Assembly (NCBI GenBank): GCA_050943215.1
Contig: JBMNOU010000002.1
Coordinates: forward strand, 10,727 to 74,726
Reading direction: 5' to 3'
Length of the DNA: 64,000 bases
Source of the DNA: JBMNOU01 sp050943215
Lineage (GTDB): Bacteria; Bacillota; Clostridia; Christensenellales; SZUA-584
Shown here: positions 27,150 through 36,283 of the stretch, in pieces
How the letters are laid out: each line of letters opens with the position of its first letter
Numbering within the stretch: the first letter of the stretch is position 1
Made by a program: the position numbers and the translations under genes
Notes under the pieces: model-generated
Seen by the model: the letters and a program-made list of their open reading frames with translations, nothing else
Databases searched by the model: none
What the model was told of the DNA's origin: nothing

Positions 27150-27716
27150 ATGACAGATATTTTGATAGTTGGGGTCGGCGGACAGGGCACGCTGCTTGCG
27201 AGCCGGGTGCTTGGAAACCTTGCGTTGTCGCAAGGATATGACGTGAAATTGTCGGAAGTGCACGGTATGGCCCAGAGGGGCGGAAGTGTCGTTACACATG
27301 TGCGTTTCGGAGAAAAGGTTTACGCACCCGTTATCGATGAAGGGGGCGCAGACATAATTCTGGCATTTGAGAAACTAGAGGCGCTAAGGTGGTGCAGCCG
27401 GTTAAAAAAAGGCGGCAAGATGTTCGTAAACACACAAGAAATGCTTCCTATGCCTGTAATTACCGGTGCCGAGAAGTATCCTTCAGATATAGAAAAAAGG
27501 ATAATAGAAGCGGTGCCGGGCGCTGTGTTTGTGGACGCGCTTTCATTGGCCAAACAGGCGGGAAATGAAAAAGCTACTAACATAGTGCTGATTGGCGTGC
27601 TCGCGCGGCACATGGATATTGGCAAACAACCTTTCGTTGATGCAATCAAAGCAACTGTTCCAGAAAAGCTTTTAAGCATCAACTTGCTGGCATTTGATAA
27701 AGGGTATCTTTTTTAG
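27150..27716 (+). CDS. iorB: Indolepyruvate ferredoxin oxidoreductase, beta subunit
   Basis: The gamma-type domain subunit of the 2-oxo acid:ferredoxin oxidoreductase has 188 residues. It shows VGVGGQGTLLASRVLG near 7, VHGMAQRGGSVVTHVR near 37 and VLIGVLARH near 149, typical of IorB. It pairs with iorA one base upstream to form the heterotetramer. The cytoplasmic complex needs low-potential ferredoxin, which fits strict anaerobic amino-acid fermentation. Confidence 0.93.
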   Translation: MTDILIVGVGGQGTLLASRVLGNLALSQGYDVKLSEVHGMAQRGGSVVTHVRFGEKVYAPVIDEGGADIILAFEKLEALRWCSRLKKGGKMFVNTQEMLPMPVITGAEKYPSDIEKRIIEAVPGAVFVDALSLAKQAGNEKATNIVLIGVLARHMDIGKQPFVDAIKATVPEKLLSINLLAFDKGYLF

Positions 27717-27742
27717 ATATTTTTTGGAGGCATAATATTAAT

Positions 27743-29047
27743 ATGTATTGGAATCAACGAATAGAATGCATGGATAGAGAGCAGCTGCGCGCGCTTCAGA
27801 CAGAAAAGCTGAAAGCGACAGTAAAAAAAGTTTATGAGAATGTGCCATTTTATAAAAAGGCATTTGATAAAAAAGGGATATCACCACAAGATATCCGGAC
27901 ACTAGATGATTTAAGGCATTTGCCATTTACGCTAAAGAGTGATCTTAGGGACAACTATCCGTTTGGGTTGTTCGCGGCGAAACAGGAGGATATATGCCGG
28001 GTTCACGCATCCTCAGGTACGACGGGCAAGCCTACCGTTGTAGGGTATACAAAACATGATATAGATTGTTGGGCAGAGGCAGTAGCACGCGTTCTGACAA
28101 TGGCCGGCGGAGATAAAAAATCTATTGTGCAGGTGGCGTATGGATACGGCTTGTTCACGGGCGGTCTCGGTCTTCATTACGGTACGGAATTGATAGGCGC
28201 TATGGTGGTACCGATGTCGGGTGGCAATACAAAGAAACAGATTATGCTGATGCAAGACTTGGGTTCAACGATACTGGCATGTACACCGTCGTATGCTCTG
28301 TACCTGGCCGAGACGATGGAAGAAATGGGTATTGATAAAAGTGCATTGAAACTAAAAGCAGGCGTATTTGGCGCGGAACCTTGCACGGAGGCGATGAGAA
28401 ATGAGATCGAACAACGCCTTGGCATTATGGCAATAGATATTTACGGCCTTTCGGAGATCATGGGCCCGGGCGTTTCGGGCGACTGTCCGCAAAGGCAGGG
28501 TATGCATATTGCGGAAGATTTGTTCCTGCCCGAAATTATTGACCCGGATACACTCGAACCGTTGCCGTATGGCGAAGAAGGGGAGCTTGTTATCACGACG
28601 ATTGATAAACAAGGGTCACCGCTAATCCGATATAGAACAAGAGACATCACGTCGCTACATCCTGGGCCATGCGAATGCGGCCGGACAATGGTACGTATGA
28701 GCAAAATTATCGGCCGGAGCGACGATATGCTGATCGTACGTGGTGTCAATGTTTACCCGTCACAGATAGAAAGCGTTCTTGTTCAAATTGCCGAGGTTTC
28801 ACCACATTATCAGATCGTGGTCGATCGTATAGACAATTATGACAGGCTAAAGGTGCAGGTGGAAGTATCAGCTGAGCTTTTCTCTGACGAAGTAAAGCGT
28901 TTAGAGGCGCTTAGCGCGAAGATAAAAGCCGAAATCCAGACGGTTCTTGGTATCAATGTCAAAGTTACGCTAGTGGAGCCAAAAACGATAGAAAGAAGCA
29001 TGGGAAAGGCTAAGCGGGTTATCGATAACAGAAAACGGCCAAATTAA
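27743..29047 (+). CDS. Phenylacetate-CoA ligase family protein, copy 2
   Basis: This is a second ligase of 434 residues, clearly homologous along its whole length to the copy 3.6 kb upstream. Shared motifs are HASSGTTGKPTVVGYTK, YGLSEIMGPGVSGDC, IRYRTRDITSL and GRSDDMLIVRGVNVYPSQIE. The ATG follows GGAGG. Two ligases around one IorAB suggest either different acids or opposite directions. It is followed 12 bases later by an ACT-domain gene, a pairing found in many anaerobes. Confidence 0.88.
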   Translation: MYWNQRIECMDREQLRALQTEKLKATVKKVYENVPFYKKAFDKKGISPQDIRTLDDLRHLPFTLKSDLRDNYPFGLFAAKQEDICRVHASSGTTGKPTVVGYTKHDIDCWAEAVARVLTMAGGDKKSIVQVAYGYGLFTGGLGLHYGTELIGAMVVPMSGGNTKKQIMLMQDLGSTILACTPSYALYLAETMEEMGIDKSALKLKAGVFGAEPCTEAMRNEIEQRLGIMAIDIYGLSEIMGPGVSGDCPQRQGMHIAEDLFLPEIIDPDTLEPLPYGEEGELVITTIDKQGSPLIRYRTRDITSLHPGPCECGRTMVRMSKIIGRSDDMLIVRGVNVYPSQIESVLVQIAEVSPHYQIVVDRIDNYDRLKVQVEVSAELFSDEVKRLEALSAKIKAEIQTVLGINVKVTLVEPKTIERSMGKAKRVIDNRKRPN

Positions 29048-29059
29048 GGAGGAGTGTTT

Positions 29060-29488
29060 ATGGTTAAACAGATATCTGTCTTTGTAGAGAACAAGAAGGG
29101 CAGGCTTGCCAAAATCACAGATGTTCTGGGGCAGGGGGGCATTGATCTGATTGCACTGTCTATTGCAGATACGACAAACTTTGGTATCATGCGGTGTATC
29201 GTCAATGATCCGGACAAGGCCATTCTTTTGCTAAAGCAGAACGGATTTACGGCGAGCACGACAGAAGTAATTGTTGCTGAAGTGATAGACAAACCGGGTG
29301 GCCTTGCAACCGTTCTTAGGGTGCTTGATAGCGCAGGAATCAGTGTCGAATATCTATACTCTTTTGTGCGTACACCGAATGAGAACGCGCTGATCCTTTT
29401 CCGCGTGGAAGATATTGAAACGGCTGTCAAAGCGCTAAAAGCAAACGGTATTAGACTAATTGAAGAAAGTGACGTAATTCAGATATAA
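29060..29488 (+). CDS. Protein of two ACT domains
   Basis: The 142 residues form two tandem ACT domains: QISVFVENKKGRLAKITDVL near 3 and VIAEVIDKPGGLATVLRVL-like sequence near 74. No enzyme domain is attached. ACT domains bind amino acids, and in this ligase/oxidoreductase setting sensing of an aromatic amino acid is the natural inference. ATG 29060 is preferred over GTG 29054 because AGGAGG lies at 29047-29053, 7 bases before the ATG. Confidence 0.85.
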   Translation: MVKQISVFVENKKGRLAKITDVLGQGGIDLIALSIADTTNFGIMRCIVNDPDKAILLLKQNGFTASTTEVIVAEVIDKPGGLATVLRVLDSAGISVEYLYSFVRTPNENALILFRVEDIETAVKALKANGIRLIEESDVIQI

Positions 29489-29539
29489 ACGAAGCGCTGT
29501 TTTTGCAGATAAGACTTGTACATTGAAAAGAAGGTACTC

Positions 29540-30673
29540 ATGCTAATACGACCGACGTACGCGCAGATAGACATCAATGCGATAAAACAAAATGTAACGA
29601 ATATAAAAAAACATATACCTAAGGAAACCATGTTTTGTGCCGTAGTCAAGGCGGACGGATATGGACACGGCAGTGTGATGGTTTCAAAGGCTGCGATTAA
29701 AGCGGGTGCTGCATGGTTGGCCGTTGCGATTCCGGAAGAGGCAGCGGTACTTCGCGAGGCGGGCATTACCGCTCCGATATTAGTACTTGGCCCGGCGAAT
29801 CTCTGGCAGTGGAAAAAAGCTGCAAAGTTTGATCTTAGTATGGTTGTGGCATCGAAAAACTGCATTGATAATGCATCAGCCGTGGCTAAAGAGAGAGGGA
29901 TCCCGATGAAGCTGCATCTAAAAGTCGATACGGGTATGAATCGTGTTGGTATCAAGTCTTTAGACGATATGGATCGGATACTCGATGACATTGAATTGAA
30001 CGGAAACCTCGTACTTGAGGGGCTGATGACGCATTTCGCAGCTGCTGATGAAGCAGATAAGAGTTATACTAATATGCAAAACGTACGGTTTGCAGAATAT
30101 ATAAAGAAGATAAAAGATCGTGGGTTTTCACCGATAATACATGCATCCAACAGCGGTGCGGCCCTTGACTCCCCAAATCTTGCCTATGATATGGTACGGG
30201 TGGGAATCTCGATGTATGGATGCTACCCTTCGGATCAAGTGGATAAAAGTATTACGCTCTTGCCCGCAATGTCGGTGCATACCCAGATATCGCATATCAA
30301 AATGGTGGATGCGGGAGAAAAGCTAAGCTATGGGTGTACCTATACTGCACATAAACAAATGCGCATTGCGACGTTACCTATCGGTTATGCGGACGGTTTT
30401 AATAGGCAGCTGTCAAACAGAGGCGTCGTGCTGATTGGAGGAAAACGTGCTAACATTGTGGGACGCGTGTGTATGGACCAGACGCTTGTGGATATAACGG
30501 ACATAGACGGCGCCGGCCTTTATGATGATGTGGTGTGTATTGGCAAACAGGGCAGAGAGCAGATCACTGCGGAAGAGTACGCCGGATATTGCGGGACAAT
30601 CAACTATGAAGTATTGTGTGCGATATCGCCAAGAGTGCCAAGGCTTTATTGCGGGGTGCCCCAAAAACCATAG
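29540..30673 (+). CDS. alr: Alanine racemase
   Basis: Alr supplies D-alanine for peptidoglycan. From ATG 29540 (AAGAAGG upstream) it has 377 residues. The cofactor motif AVVKADGYGHG carries the PLP lysine near 38. Other family motifs are LKVDTGMNRVG near 133, VRVGISMYG near 220, LPIGYADGFNR near 280 and GRVCMDQTLVDIT near 308, with the Met-Asp that shapes the active site. The TTG at 29516 would give eight extra residues unlike the family. It lies downstream of the ACT gene with a 51-base gap. Confidence 0.95.
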   Translation: MLIRPTYAQIDINAIKQNVTNIKKHIPKETMFCAVVKADGYGHGSVMVSKAAIKAGAAWLAVAIPEEAAVLREAGITAPILVLGPANLWQWKKAAKFDLSMVVASKNCIDNASAVAKERGIPMKLHLKVDTGMNRVGIKSLDDMDRILDDIELNGNLVLEGLMTHFAAADEADKSYTNMQNVRFAEYIKKIKDRGFSPIIHASNSGAALDSPNLAYDMVRVGISMYGCYPSDQVDKSITLLPAMSVHTQISHIKMVDAGEKLSYGCTYTAHKQMRIATLPIGYADGFNRQLSNRGVVLIGGKRANIVGRVCMDQTLVDITDIDGAGLYDDVVCIGKQGREQITAEEYAGYCGTINYEVLCAISPRVPRLYCGVPQKP

Positions 30674-30710
30674 GCGATGTTGAGACAGGGACAATTGAGA
30701 GGATATAGTC

Positions 30711-31265
30711 ATGCAAAAAGAAATGTTGCGTAAAAAGATGCAGAAAATACGGGCGATGATTGATCCAAAGGACAAAGAGACTTTCAGCGCCATTATTAGG
30801 GACAAGCTGTTTAAAATGGATTGTATTCAGCAAGCCGGTTGTATCATGGCGTATTACTCGTATAAAAGCGAGCCCGATATGCTCACTTTCATGTATTCCT
30901 GCATCGATATGGGAAAATGCATTGCGCTACCTTATGTCGTCGGGGAAGGAGACCTAATCGCCGTTAATTATAATTACAATTCCGTAATGAAAAGCAACAT
31001 TTATGGCATTCCGGAACCGGTAATCATGAACGAAAGTGAGCAGGAAGAACCGGATGTGGTGATTGTGCCTGGTATTGCGTTTGACATGAATCTAAACCGG
31101 ATCGGATTCGGCGGGGGTTATTATGACCGGTATCTGCAAGAGATAGACGCCGTTAAGATCGGTGTTTGCTTCGACTGCCAGATTGTTGAGCATATTTGCG
31201 CAGAGCCGCATGACGTGACTATGGATATCGTCGTAACAGAAAAGCGCATCCTTAGAGCAAAATAA
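30711..31265 (+). CDS. 5-formyltetrahydrofolate cyclo-ligase
   Basis: This enzyme converts 5-formyl-THF to 5,10-methenyl-THF with ATP, returning a storage folate to one-carbon metabolism. The 184 residues begin KEMLRKKMQKIRAMI, show IMAYYSYKSEPDM near 45, and the nucleotide and metal motif IVPGIAFDMNLNRIGFGGGYYDRYL near 108-132, the family signature. The ATG follows GAGAGG. The stop overlaps the rsmD start by one base. Confidence 0.92.
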   Translation: MQKEMLRKKMQKIRAMIDPKDKETFSAIIRDKLFKMDCIQQAGCIMAYYSYKSEPDMLTFMYSCIDMGKCIALPYVVGEGDLIAVNYNYNSVMKSNIYGIPEPVIMNESEQEEPDVVIVPGIAFDMNLNRIGFGGGYYDRYLQEIDAVKIGVCFDCQIVEHICAEPHDVTMDIVVTEKRILRAK

Positions 31266-31813
31266 TGCGGGTGATTGCCGGCGAATATAAGGGCAGACGT
31301 CTTGCCAGCCCCAAAGATGCTGATATAAGGCCAACAACGGATAAAGTGAAAGAAGCGATGTTTGGTTCGCTGCACTTTGATATACGAGGTGCGAATGTGC
31401 TGGATGCATTCGCGGGCAGCGGCGCCCTTGGTATAGAGGCGCTGTCACGCGGAGCAGCCCATGTAGATTTTGTAGAAAAAAATACGCAATGTCTGCGGAT
31501 ACTTAATGGGAATTTAAGACAAATAGCAAAAGGGGCTAGTTATCAGGTATTTAAAGGTGATGTTCTTAAAATCATGCCCGGGCTAAAACGATACGATATC
31601 ATGATTATTGATCCACCGTATGATTCCGACATTTACATAAAAGTGCTCGAACATGCGCACATATCAGATATTTTATATAGTGGTTGCACCATTGTCATGG
31701 AATGCCGCAGAAAGTTTGATTTTATTTTGCCAGTGCAGTATAATTTTCTTAAAAAAAGGGACTACGGTGACATCTCGCTTTGGTTCTTGACATATGGAGA
31801 AAGATGTGAATAA
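31265..31813 (+). CDS. rsmD: 16S rRNA (guanine966-N2)-methyltransferase
   Basis: RsmD methylates G966 of 16S rRNA in the small subunit. The 182 residues start MRVIAGEYKGRRLASP and contain RPTTDKVKEAMFGSL near 19, the cofactor motif VLDAFAGSGALGIEALSRGA near 42 and the catalytic IIDPPYDSD near 114. The rsmD-coaD order is widespread in Bacillota. The end overlaps the start region of coaD. Confidence 0.95.
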   Translation: MRVIAGEYKGRRLASPKDADIRPTTDKVKEAMFGSLHFDIRGANVLDAFAGSGALGIEALSRGAAHVDFVEKNTQCLRILNGNLRQIAKGASYQVFKGDVLKIMPGLKRYDIMIIDPPYDSDIYIKVLEHAHISDILYSGCTIVMECRRKFDFILPVQYNFLKKRDYGDISLWFLTYGERCE

Positions 31814-32294
31814 ATGTGTATATCCCGGTAGTTTTGATCCGATTACCTGCGGCCATCTTGCCATCATAGAGCGGGCGGTGGCGATGTTTGATACCGTTAT
31901 TGTTGCGGTTCTGGTTAATAGCAATAAAAAACCGGCTTTTTCTGTTGAACAGCGCATGGAATATATCCGGCAAAGTACGGCCCATTTACCGGGCATTAGG
32001 GTTGACAGCTTTGAAGGGCTGCTTGTCGACTATATGAAAAAGCAGGATGCCAACCTAATCATCAGGGGCTTAAGGGCAATATCAGATTTCGAATATGAGT
32101 TTCAGATAGCCGCAATGAATGCAAAGCTTTCAAGGAATGTAGAGACGATATTCCTGATGACGGATATTAGCTATTCTTTTTTAAGTTCCAGTTTGGTTAA
32201 AGAGCTTGTATGTCATGGCGGTGATATAACCGGTCTTGTCCCGAAAGAAATAAAAGATAGCATAATTAAAAATTATGGCAAGGGGAATATATGA
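31806..32294 (+). CDS. coaD: Phosphopantetheine adenylyltransferase
   Basis: CoaD adenylates 4'-phosphopantetheine to dephospho-CoA. GTG 31806 is chosen because GGAG lies 6 bases before it and the protein then starts MNKCVYPGSFDPIT, like the family; ATG 31794 would add four residues. It has about 162 residues, with the T/HxGH motif in ITCGHLAII, the IIRGLRAISDFEYEFQ segment near 84, and SFLSSSLVKEL near 124 in place of the classical ISSTxxR loop. It overlaps its neighbours on both sides. Confidence 0.95.
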   Translation: MNKCVYPGSFDPITCGHLAIIERAVAMFDTVIVAVLVNSNKKPAFSVEQRMEYIRQSTAHLPGIRVDSFEGLLVDYMKKQDANLIIRGLRAISDFEYEFQIAAMNAKLSRNVETIFLMTDISYSFLSSSLVKELVCHGGDITGLVPKEIKDSIIKNYGKGNI

Positions 32295-32743
32295 AGATTT
32301 ATGAACTGCTGGATGAATTAATAGAGGAGATAGAAGGCAGCCCAAAATCTGTTTTTTCAAATAAGAGGTCTGTCGATATCGAAATCTTAATGGAGATTAT
32401 CAGCGATTTAAAAGCAGCTATTCCCAATGAGATCAAAGAAGCAGAGCATATAATTAACGAAAGAGATCAGATGATGTCAAAGGCGAAAGAAGAAGCAGCT
32501 TCCATTATTGCTAGCGCCGAGGACGAGCTTCAGATACGTGTTGCAGACGATCGTGTTGTGCAGGAAGCGGAGATAAAAGCGAAAGAGCTTTTGGGTATTG
32601 CCGAAAACAATGCTAGGGAAATCAGTCTGGGTGCAAAAGAATACGCTGACGACATTTTAAACGAAGTAGAAGAATATTTAAGCAACTATCTTGAAGTGAT
32701 ACGTAAAAACCGATTAGAGCTTTCGGGTAAACGGAAGAATTGA
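32291..32743 (+). CDS. Coiled-coil protein of the coaD neighbourhood
   Basis: The 150 residues are almost entirely helical and rich in Glu, Ala and Lys. A long central coiled coil from about 50 to 120 (KEAEHIINERDQ, KAKEEAASIIASAEDE) resembles the stalk subunit of ATP synthases. No enzyme motif is visible. Small proteins of this kind follow coaD in many Clostridia. The start overlaps the coaD stop (ATGA). Its last 30 bases overlap the end of ylbJ on the other strand. Function unknown. Confidence 0.75.
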   Translation: MKIYELLDELIEEIEGSPKSVFSNKRSVDIEILMEIISDLKAAIPNEIKEAEHIINERDQMMSKAKEEAASIIASAEDELQIRVADDRVVQEAEIKAKELLGIAENNAREISLGAKEYADDILNEVEEYLSNYLEVIRKNRLELSGKRKN

Positions 32744-33880
32744 TTTGTTTGATTTATTTTTCTGGACGATTTTTATCAACAGCAATATAGCGAAAGACAC
32801 CACCGCGAAAATAAGACCGTAATATGCGGTCGTTTTTGTTTCTGCATGAATGTTTGAGGCCGATATTGTCATGGGGAACAGGCTAAGAGCAACCATGCAG
32901 AGTATATAAGAAAGAAATGCTTGAATGCTTTTTGCCATCAGAAACTTCGTAGGCTTGAGTCCCGAGCGCATTAGTACTGCTTTTGTCTGCATATGGATGC
33001 AAACTCCGCCAAAAGCGATGATCGATGATATAACAGACAGTTTTTGCATTACATTAATGTTTAGAGAAGCGGCATAACTACAGCCTGTTGTCATTTCAAT
33101 ACTACCGCATAGCATGGCTTTTGTGCTTTCGACAGATAATCCGGTAAGTTTGGCAACAGGGGAATAAATCCATGTTGCAGCATCCAAGATACCGGTCACC
33201 GACAGCATTTCCATAATTACAGAAAACACGATAATTAACCCGCCGATCTTAAGAAGCGTCATCAGTGCTTTTTCCACGCTGACTGCAAGCAATTCACTAA
33301 GAGGCTTGCACTGCATAATGTCTTGTCTAAAACGCAGACATGACTCTTTGAAACTGATTTTCGGATATTCTTTGGTTCTGCCTTTATTAAAAAGACCGAA
33401 TATAATTCCGGTCAGCAGTGCTGATAGGTAATGCGTGATGGCAAGGTAGATTCCCGCTTCTGGCAGGCCGAGCATCCCTGTGCTTACGGCACCTGTGATA
33501 AAAACCGGACCCGATACGCTGGTAAAACGGATGATGATTTTCGCATCCGCTTCGGTAATCTGCTTTTTTTCATATAGTTCATTGGCAAGCTTTGCGCCAA
33601 CGGGATAACCTGAAAATGCGGATGCAAAAAAGACATATGCGCTTTCGCCCGGTGCAGAGAATAAAACGCGCGTCACAGGCGCTAAAATATACGATATCAG
33701 CCTAACGACGCCGGTTTCAATTAATATGAACGACGCCACCATAAAAGGCAGCAAAGACGGCAATACAATAGTAAACCAGAGATTTAGCCCATATCTTGCT
33801 CTTTCAAGGCAATTTTCAGGATATAATAACAGCAGGATCATCATTGTGAATATTGCGATGATCAGAAAGAGTTTTTTCAT
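32714..33880 (-). CDS. ylbJ: Sporulation integral membrane protein YlbJ
   Basis: YlbJ is a polytopic protein needed for spore cortex formation in Bacillus. The 388 residues show about eight to ten helices and the nucleoside-transporter-like Gate repeats. Visible are LWFTIVLPSLLPFMVASFIL near 33, FSGYPVGAKLANELYE near 90, FTSVSGPVFITGAV near 116 and CGSIEMTTGCSYA near 263. These match the YlbJ/SpoIIIAE-like gate family. It converges with the coiled-coil gene by 30 bases. It supports a spore-forming host. Confidence 0.88.
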   Translation of the reverse strand: MKKLFLIIAIFTMMILLLLYPENCLERARYGLNLWFTIVLPSLLPFMVASFILIETGVVRLISYILAPVTRVLFSAPGESAYVFFASAFSGYPVGAKLANELYEKKQITEADAKIIIRFTSVSGPVFITGAVSTGMLGLPEAGIYLAITHYLSALLTGIIFGLFNKGRTKEYPKISFKESCLRFRQDIMQCKPLSELLAVSVEKALMTLLKIGGLIIVFSVIMEMLSVTGILDAATWIYSPVAKLTGLSVESTKAMLCGSIEMTTGCSYAASLNINVMQKLSVISSIIAFGGVCIHMQTKAVLMRSGLKPTKFLMAKSIQAFLSYILCMVALSLFPMTISASNIHAETKTTAYYGLIFAVVSFAILLLIKIVQKNKSNKSILPFTRKL

Positions 33881-33980
33881 TAAATCACAGCCTTACAGGT
33901 TATTAATATGAAGGCAAAAGCTAACGTATGAGCTTGCGCTCTCTAAAAGTCTTTGGCCGTTATAAAGGAAAAAAAGTGTG

Positions 33981-35162
33981 TTATTCAATAATCAGTTTTT
34001 CGGTAAAATCTCTGGCTGTGGTGCAGAATGGCGCTTTTTTTTGGCAGAGCGCATAAAGATTTGAAGCAATGATGTCGATATCTGGATAAGATGACGATGT
34101 GATTGAACCTACAACAAGCGGTACCCGTGCCGTTTTGGATAGTGCAGAGAGGACGCCCGCATTTTTAACACCAAGGACCCTGATATGATCGATCTTTGAA
34201 TGGTTCCGTATTGCAATCATATTTCTTGTAATGCCGAGAAGCGCATACAGCAATATACGGGAAATACGCGTATATGTATACCGTTTTGTCTTGACCTTTT
34301 CTATCAGCTCTTTTCTGGTCGTGCTTGTTAACGAAGCGTTATAAATCCTATTTTCCAGCCCCTCGGATACATCGGGCAATTTTTTGATATATTCGGTGCC
34401 CTCGCGCCGGAGTGTAAAAATGAGCTCCTTGTCAAAGCAGTCGGGCATTACAGGCAATAGCCCTTCTCTTAATAGCTTTGTTATATAACGGGCACATGGC
34501 GTTGGCATTGCGCCTAGCGCAAGCATATCATGGTGATTGGCAAAGGCTTTGCGTATTGCCGTCGCGCTGGGCAATATCCCATAAATATCTGCGGAATGAT
34601 AATCTTCACCGATCCGTTTGATTGGATAAGGTTTCATGCAAGAACCGCTACGCAATATGGCCTTTAAGTATTCAATGCCCAGAATGGCATTTGGCATAGT
34701 TATTTCTTCCGGCAAATAGGGGAAAGCGGCTTTCATCCGCGCTTTTGGGAAGCTATGACCTTCGCTCAGATACCTTTTTAGATCCTGTTTATATTCGTCC
34801 GTTTCGTTGATCAGTATCTCTGCGGCTCGTGTCAGCGAGTCGACGTCTTCTGTTTCGCAGCCAAAACTGATGGCCTCAGCTCCCGCTGCATCGAGAATGG
34901 CGACGCCGCCGGCCGCAAAACCTTCCGCGCTCTGTATAGAATATAATATAGGCAGCTCTAATACCGCATCGGCACCGCATTTAAGAGCACACGCAGTACG
35001 TGTCCATTTATCAAAAACGGCAGGTTCGCCACGCTGGACGAAATTTCCGCTTATTGCACAGACGATTAAATCTGCCCCGGTTTTTTCACGCGTCAGCAAA
35101 ATGTGCTTTTCATGGCCGGAGTGAAACGGGTTATACTCAGCGACGATTCCGCTAATACGCAT
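33981..35162 (-). CDS. tmcAL: tRNA(Met) cytidine acetate ligase (YlbM family)
   Basis: TmcAL forms N4-acetylcytidine at the wobble base of elongator tRNA(Met) from acetate and ATP. The 393 residues begin with the nucleotidyltransferase motif GIVAEYNPFHSGHEKHI and show CAISGNFVQRGEPAVFDKW near 36. These are the family hallmarks, formerly called DUF795 or YlbM. The ylbJ-ylbM-pta neighbourhood is conserved in Firmicutes. Acetate for the reaction is a product of the adjacent pta-ackA route, a suggestive link. Confidence 0.92.
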   Translation of the reverse strand: MRISGIVAEYNPFHSGHEKHILLTREKTGADLIVCAISGNFVQRGEPAVFDKWTRTACALKCGADAVLELPILYSIQSAEGFAAGGVAILDAAGAEAISFGCETEDVDSLTRAAEILINETDEYKQDLKRYLSEGHSFPKARMKAAFPYLPEEITMPNAILGIEYLKAILRSGSCMKPYPIKRIGEDYHSADIYGILPSATAIRKAFANHHDMLALGAMPTPCARYITKLLREGLLPVMPDCFDKELIFTLRREGTEYIKKLPDVSEGLENRIYNASLTSTTRKELIEKVKTKRYTYTRISRILLYALLGITRNMIAIRNHSKIDHIRVLGVKNAGVLSALSKTARVPLVVGSITSSSYPDIDIIASNLYALCQKKAPFCTTARDFTEKLIIE

Positions 35163-35284
35163 AAATACTCCTTTTCAAAAGTTGATATTTTATATATAAT
35201 ATAAAGATGGTTTTATTATAACACTTTAAGCGGGTGTTGTTGAGATAAAGATTTTGTAGTATCGAAGGGAGAAAAGATAATAAA

Positions 35285-36274
35285 ATGGGCTTGATGGACG
35301 ATATCAAACAAAAGGCACGCGCCGCAAAAAAAAGGGTGGTGCTGCCTGAAGGCACTGAAGAGAGAACAATCAAGGCAGCAGAAATTATCTCAAAAGAGGG
35401 GATTGCAGATGTTATACTAATCGGCAACCAAGATGAGATCAAAGAAAAGGCCAGGGGCCTAGATTATAAGAGAGTTACAATCATTGACTCTACACAATCG
35501 GATAAACTAGAAGATTACGCAACAGCATTTTATGAACTGCGCAAGCACAAAGGGATAACGCAGGAAGATGCAAAAAAAACGGTAACAGACCCGCTATTCT
35601 ACGCATGTATGATGATAAAGAAGGGCGACGCGGACGGCATGGTAGCCGGCGCGATCAACACAACGGCAAACACACTTCGACCCGCATTGCAGATTATTAA
35701 AACTTCACCAGGCATTCCAGTTGTATCTAGCTGTTTCATCATGGTACTAAAAACAAAAGATTTTGGACATAACGGCATCCTTTTATTCGGGGATTGTGCG
35801 ATTAACCCAGATCCAGACGAAAATCAGCTTGCGGCTATTGCAGTTTCGACTGCAAAGACAGGCGTTCAGCTGACAGGCTTGTCTCCAAAAGTTGCGATGC
35901 TTTCATTTTCCACAAAGGGCAGTGCAAAGCATGAGCTCGTTGATAAAGTCGTCAAAGCGACCCAAATGGCCAGGCAGCTTAACCCGGGGCTGATAGTAGA
36001 CGGGGAGCTGCAGGCGGATGCGGCATTGGTTGAAAAAGTCAGTCAGCTTAAATCTCCAGGAAGTTCCATTGCAGGAAAAGCGAATGTATTAATATTTCCG
36101 GATCTGCAGTCAGGGAATATCGGATATAAGCTTGTCCAAAGGCTTGCGGGCGCGGAAGCGATCGGGCCGATATGCCAGGGGCTTGCTGCACCGGTCAATG
36201 ATCTGTCACGGGGTTGCAGCGTAGAAGATATCGTGTCTGTTGTTGCTATTACAGCAGTACAGGCGCAAAATTAG
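35285..36274 (+). CDS. pta: Phosphate acetyltransferase
   Basis: Pta interconverts acetyl-CoA and acetyl phosphate. The 329 residues are the short form without N-terminal regulatory domains: RVVLPEGTEERTIKAAE near 18, the AAxxxA region DADGMVAGAINTTANTLRPALQ near 117, VAMLSFSTKGSAKH near 201 and ANVLIFPDLQSGNIGYKLVQR near 268. It pairs with ackA 9 bases downstream for ATP formation and acetate excretion. Confidence 0.95.
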   Translation: MGLMDDIKQKARAAKKRVVLPEGTEERTIKAAEIISKEGIADVILIGNQDEIKEKARGLDYKRVTIIDSTQSDKLEDYATAFYELRKHKGITQEDAKKTVTDPLFYACMMIKKGDADGMVAGAINTTANTLRPALQIIKTSPGIPVVSSCFIMVLKTKDFGHNGILLFGDCAINPDPDENQLAAIAVSTAKTGVQLTGLSPKVAMLSFSTKGSAKHELVDKVVKATQMARQLNPGLIVDGELQADAALVEKVSQLKSPGSSIAGKANVLIFPDLQSGNIGYKLVQRLAGAEAIGPICQGLAAPVNDLSRGCSVEDIVSVVAITAVQAQN

Positions 36275-36283
36275 GAGGGACCA

